DNA of 64,000 nucleotides, from positions 3,844,001-3,908,000 of the forward strand of contig OZ246020.1 of assembly GCA_965230795.1 (NCBI GenBank). Direction: 5' to 3'. Below are positions 62,142 to 64,000 of this stretch, piece by piece. Position 1 is the first letter of the stretch. Each line of letters starts with the position of its first letter. The DNA is from PZPK01 sp965230795. GTDB taxonomy: Bacteria; Pseudomonadota; Gammaproteobacteria; Pseudomonadales; Oleiphilaceae. The translations under genes and the position numbers were made by a program. The notes under the pieces were generated by a model. The model saw only the letters and a program-made list of their open reading frames with translations. It was not told where the DNA came from and ran no database searches.

Positions 62142-64000
62142 CACACGACTCCTTTTTCTTGCCATGACTATCCGCTTCGGTCGATTCGTTCATTACCACC
62201 AGAGCCTGGCCCGCCACAATACCCTGTCCCGCCTTAGGCAAAACCTGCAGCACTTCACCTGCTGCCATTGCCTGTACCGGAATTTCCATTTTCATGGACT
62301 CCAGTATCATCAGCGTCTGACCCGCTTCGACCCGATCACCGGATTCCACTTCTACCCGCCAGACACTACCCGAAACCGGGGAATCCACCACCAGACTGTC
62401 TTCAGGCCAGGAAAGTTCGGCGCTATCAGATGATATTTCCGGTGCTTCAAAATTGAACTGTCCATTGGCATGCCAGGCAGCCAATTCGGCCTCATAGGCC
62501 GCTTCCCGGTGTTGTTTAAAGGCCTCTATCTTTGTCGCATTGCGCGTTAGCGAGGCCTGATAATCGGCCAGGCTGAATTCGCTTTCTTCAATGCGAATGC
62601 CATAGCGGCCGTGGGGTACATCCCGACGAATTTGCTGCAACTCATCATGGCTAACCTCATAGAAACGGATCTGATCAAAGAACCGCAGCAACCAGGGCCT
62701 GGTAAACGCTTCCGTCTCCCGAAATCGATTCCACATCTGCAGGGTTCTGCCGACAAACTGATACCCTCCCGGCCCTTCCATACCATACACGCACAGATAG
62801 GAGCCGCCGATACCAACGGAGTTTTCCGCAGTCCAGGTTCTCGCCGGGTTGTACTTGGTGGTCACCAGACGATGACTTGGATCCACCGGGGTCGCCACCG
62901 GTGCCCCTAAATAGACGTCGCCCAGGCCCATCACCAGATAGGACGCACTGAAGACAATGTCCTTGACTTCCGCAATGGAATCCAGACCGTTAATGCGACG
63001 AATAAACTCCAGATTACTGGGGCACCAGGGGGCATTGGCGCGAACCGATTGCTGATACTTATCGATAGCCTGCTGACAGGCCTCGTCGTCCCAGGAGAGT
63101 GGTAGATACACAATACGCGAGGGCACGGTCATACGGTCAAGCTGATCCGCCAGTGTGCTCTCCGCTTGCTTCAGATGCTCCAGCAAGGCATTCAGAGACA
63201 GTGCAAGGCTGTTGTAATGAACCTGGAGACTGCGAATACCCGGTGTCAATTCCAGCATGCCTTCAAGAGGATGGGCCTGCAGCCATTGCATCAGGGCGTG
63301 CACCCGAAAGCGCAAGGCAATGTCGAGTACCTGTTCACCGTATTCGATGAGCAGAAACTGATCCCCCGCCACACGATAGACCACATCAACACCGACGTCT
63401 TTAGCATCGAGTCTATCCAGCAGCGGACTGCCCAGTTCTGTGCCCGGTTCCGGAAGAGGTTTTGCTCTCAGTGTTTCCAGCGACGCAAGCTGTGCTTCAT
63501 GAAGGCTTCTGGCACTGCTCAGGCTAACAGGCTGAAAGCGGATCTTGTCGCCGGCACGCAGCTGTCCCAGCTTCCATAAGTCGGCCTGTATGACCGTTGC
63601 GGGACAGACGAATCCCCCCAGTGAAGGGCCGTCCGGCCCCAAAATCACCGGCATATCACCAGTAAAGTCGACAGTACCAAAGGCATAGGCATTGTCATGA
63701 ATGTTGGACGGGTGCAAACCGGCTTCACCGCCATCCGCACGCGCCCATTCAGGTTTGGGACCGATCAGGCGAATTCCGGTGCGACTGGAGTTGTAATGCA
63801 CCTCCCATTCATGCTCGAAAAAGGTCTCAATATCCCGTTCGGTAAAAAAGTCCGGTGCACCATGGGGGCCGTAGATCACTCGCAAGCTCCAGTGCTGGCC
63901 GATCTCCGGTATCAGTTCCTCGGTAAGTGAAAGAGGTGAATCTACCAAATTTTCACTGACTGGGAGGAGATTCAGGACATCCCCGACACGCAGTGCACGA
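62128..64000 (-). CDS. uca: Urea carboxylase, C-terminal part (N-terminus outside window)
   Basis: The frame is open from 62128 to the right edge (624 codons). It starts within a KipA/AHS2-like carboxyltransferase domain, followed by an AHS1/KipI-type domain and a C-terminal biotinyl domain with ESMKMEI, the Lys being the biotinylation site. The missing part is the biotin carboxylase. Together with allophanate hydrolase it turns urea to ammonia with ATP. Confidence 0.95.
   Translation of the reverse strand, partial: RALRVGDVLNLLPVSENLVDSPLSLTEELIPEIGQHWSLRVIYGPHGAPDFFTERDIETFFEHEWEVHYNSSRTGIRLIGPKPEWARADGGEAGLHPSNIHDNAYAFGTVDFTGDMPVILGPDGPSLGGFVCPATVIQADLWKLGQLRAGDKIRFQPVSLSSARSLHEAQLASLETLRAKPLPEPGTELGSPLLDRLDAKDVGVDVVYRVAGDQFLLIEYGEQVLDIALRFRVHALMQWLQAHPLEGMLELTPGIRSLQVHYNSLALSLNALLEHLKQAESTLADQLDRMTVPSRIVYLPLSWDDEACQQAIDKYQQSVRANAPWCPSNLEFIRRINGLDSIAEVKDIVFSASYLVMGLGDVYLGAPVATPVDPSHRLVTTKYNPARTWTAENSVGIGGSYLCVYGMEGPGGYQFVGRTLQMWNRFRETEAFTRPWLLRFFDQIRFYEVSHDELQQIRRDVPHGRYGIRIEESEFSLADYQASLTRNATKIEAFKQHREAAYEAELAAWHANGQFNFEAPEISSDSAELSWPEDSLVVDSPVSGSVWRVEVESGDRVEAGQTLMILESMKMEIPVQAMAAGEVLQVLPKAGQGIVAGQALVVMNESTEADSHGKKKESCDVNE

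Overview
This 64 kb window is dense chromosomal DNA of mid GC content (about 50-55% by eye) from a gammaproteobacterium, most likely an aerobic, motile marine or hydrocarbon-associated lineage of the Pseudomonadales/Oceanospirillales type. That placement is an inference from LPS heptose genes, a cbb3 oxidase with ANR/FNR-type boxes, several chemoreceptors, c-di-GMP enzymes, TraT-like and OmpW-like envelope proteins and urea carboxylase/allophanate hydrolase. No rRNA, tRNA, CRISPR array, prophage or intact insertion sequence was seen. Both window edges cut genes: a MASE1-CHASE sensor on the left and urea carboxylase on the right.

Layout. 1-4.3 kb: partial membrane sensor, then a translationally coupled operon of a Tat-exported small subunit, a GMC oxidoreductase and a TetR regulator, with a candidate TetR operator at 4381-4394. 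4.6-9.7 kb: TraT-like lipoprotein, then an MbnP/MbnH-type copper protein pair with a His-rich outer-membrane barrel and a DUF2946 protein preceded by four 14-bp tandem repeats. 9.8-16 kb: cobT-cobS, a zinc alcohol dehydrogenase, a two-domain solute-binding protein, a glutathionyl-hydroquinone reductase, a CheX-like protein, and a MITE-like palindrome apparently lodged in a terminator. 16.3-24.7 kb: lipoprotein, REC-GGDEF protein, large hybrid kinase and a chemoreceptor with a strong Pho box and a CRP-type site upstream.

24.9-28.1 kb: CYTH/CHAD protein, coupled ParA ATPase, then a coiled-coil protein with a KPAA-type tail and a helix-hairpin-helix end. Next to a Pho-boxed chemoreceptor, this looks like a polyphosphate-granule positioning module, and it is the most interesting hypothesis in the window. 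28.2-37.5 kb: LPS-core genes (GT2, hldE, GT9, two GT4, two GT8), a TauE-type permease and an ORF broken by one in-frame stop. 37.6-42.7 kb: PAQR protein, a full AmmeMemoRadiSam set, a PEP-CTERM-like secreted protein and an enoyl-CoA hydratase.

42.8-49.5 kb: ompW and ccoNOQP diverge from a region with two ANR/FNR boxes. ccoG carries a one-base frameshift, a short FixH-like protein follows, and ccoI/ccoS are absent. A 35-codon antisense ORF with a good ribosome binding site and an upstream sigma54-like element lies in the gap. 49.5-56.4 kb: a chemoreceptor and an operon joining a chemoreceptor without a periplasmic domain, a stand-alone NIT sensor protein and two EAL phosphodiesterases. 56.5-64 kb: SulP transporter with a coupled 76-residue protein, a small ribbon-helix-helix protein with a palindromic candidate operator, a periplasmic binding protein, a PilZ protein, allophanate hydrolase and the C-terminal part of urea carboxylase.

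Signalling is the common thread: three chemoreceptors, a NIT protein, a CheX-like protein, a hybrid kinase with an Hpt domain, one or more GGDEF proteins, two EAL proteins and a PilZ effector.
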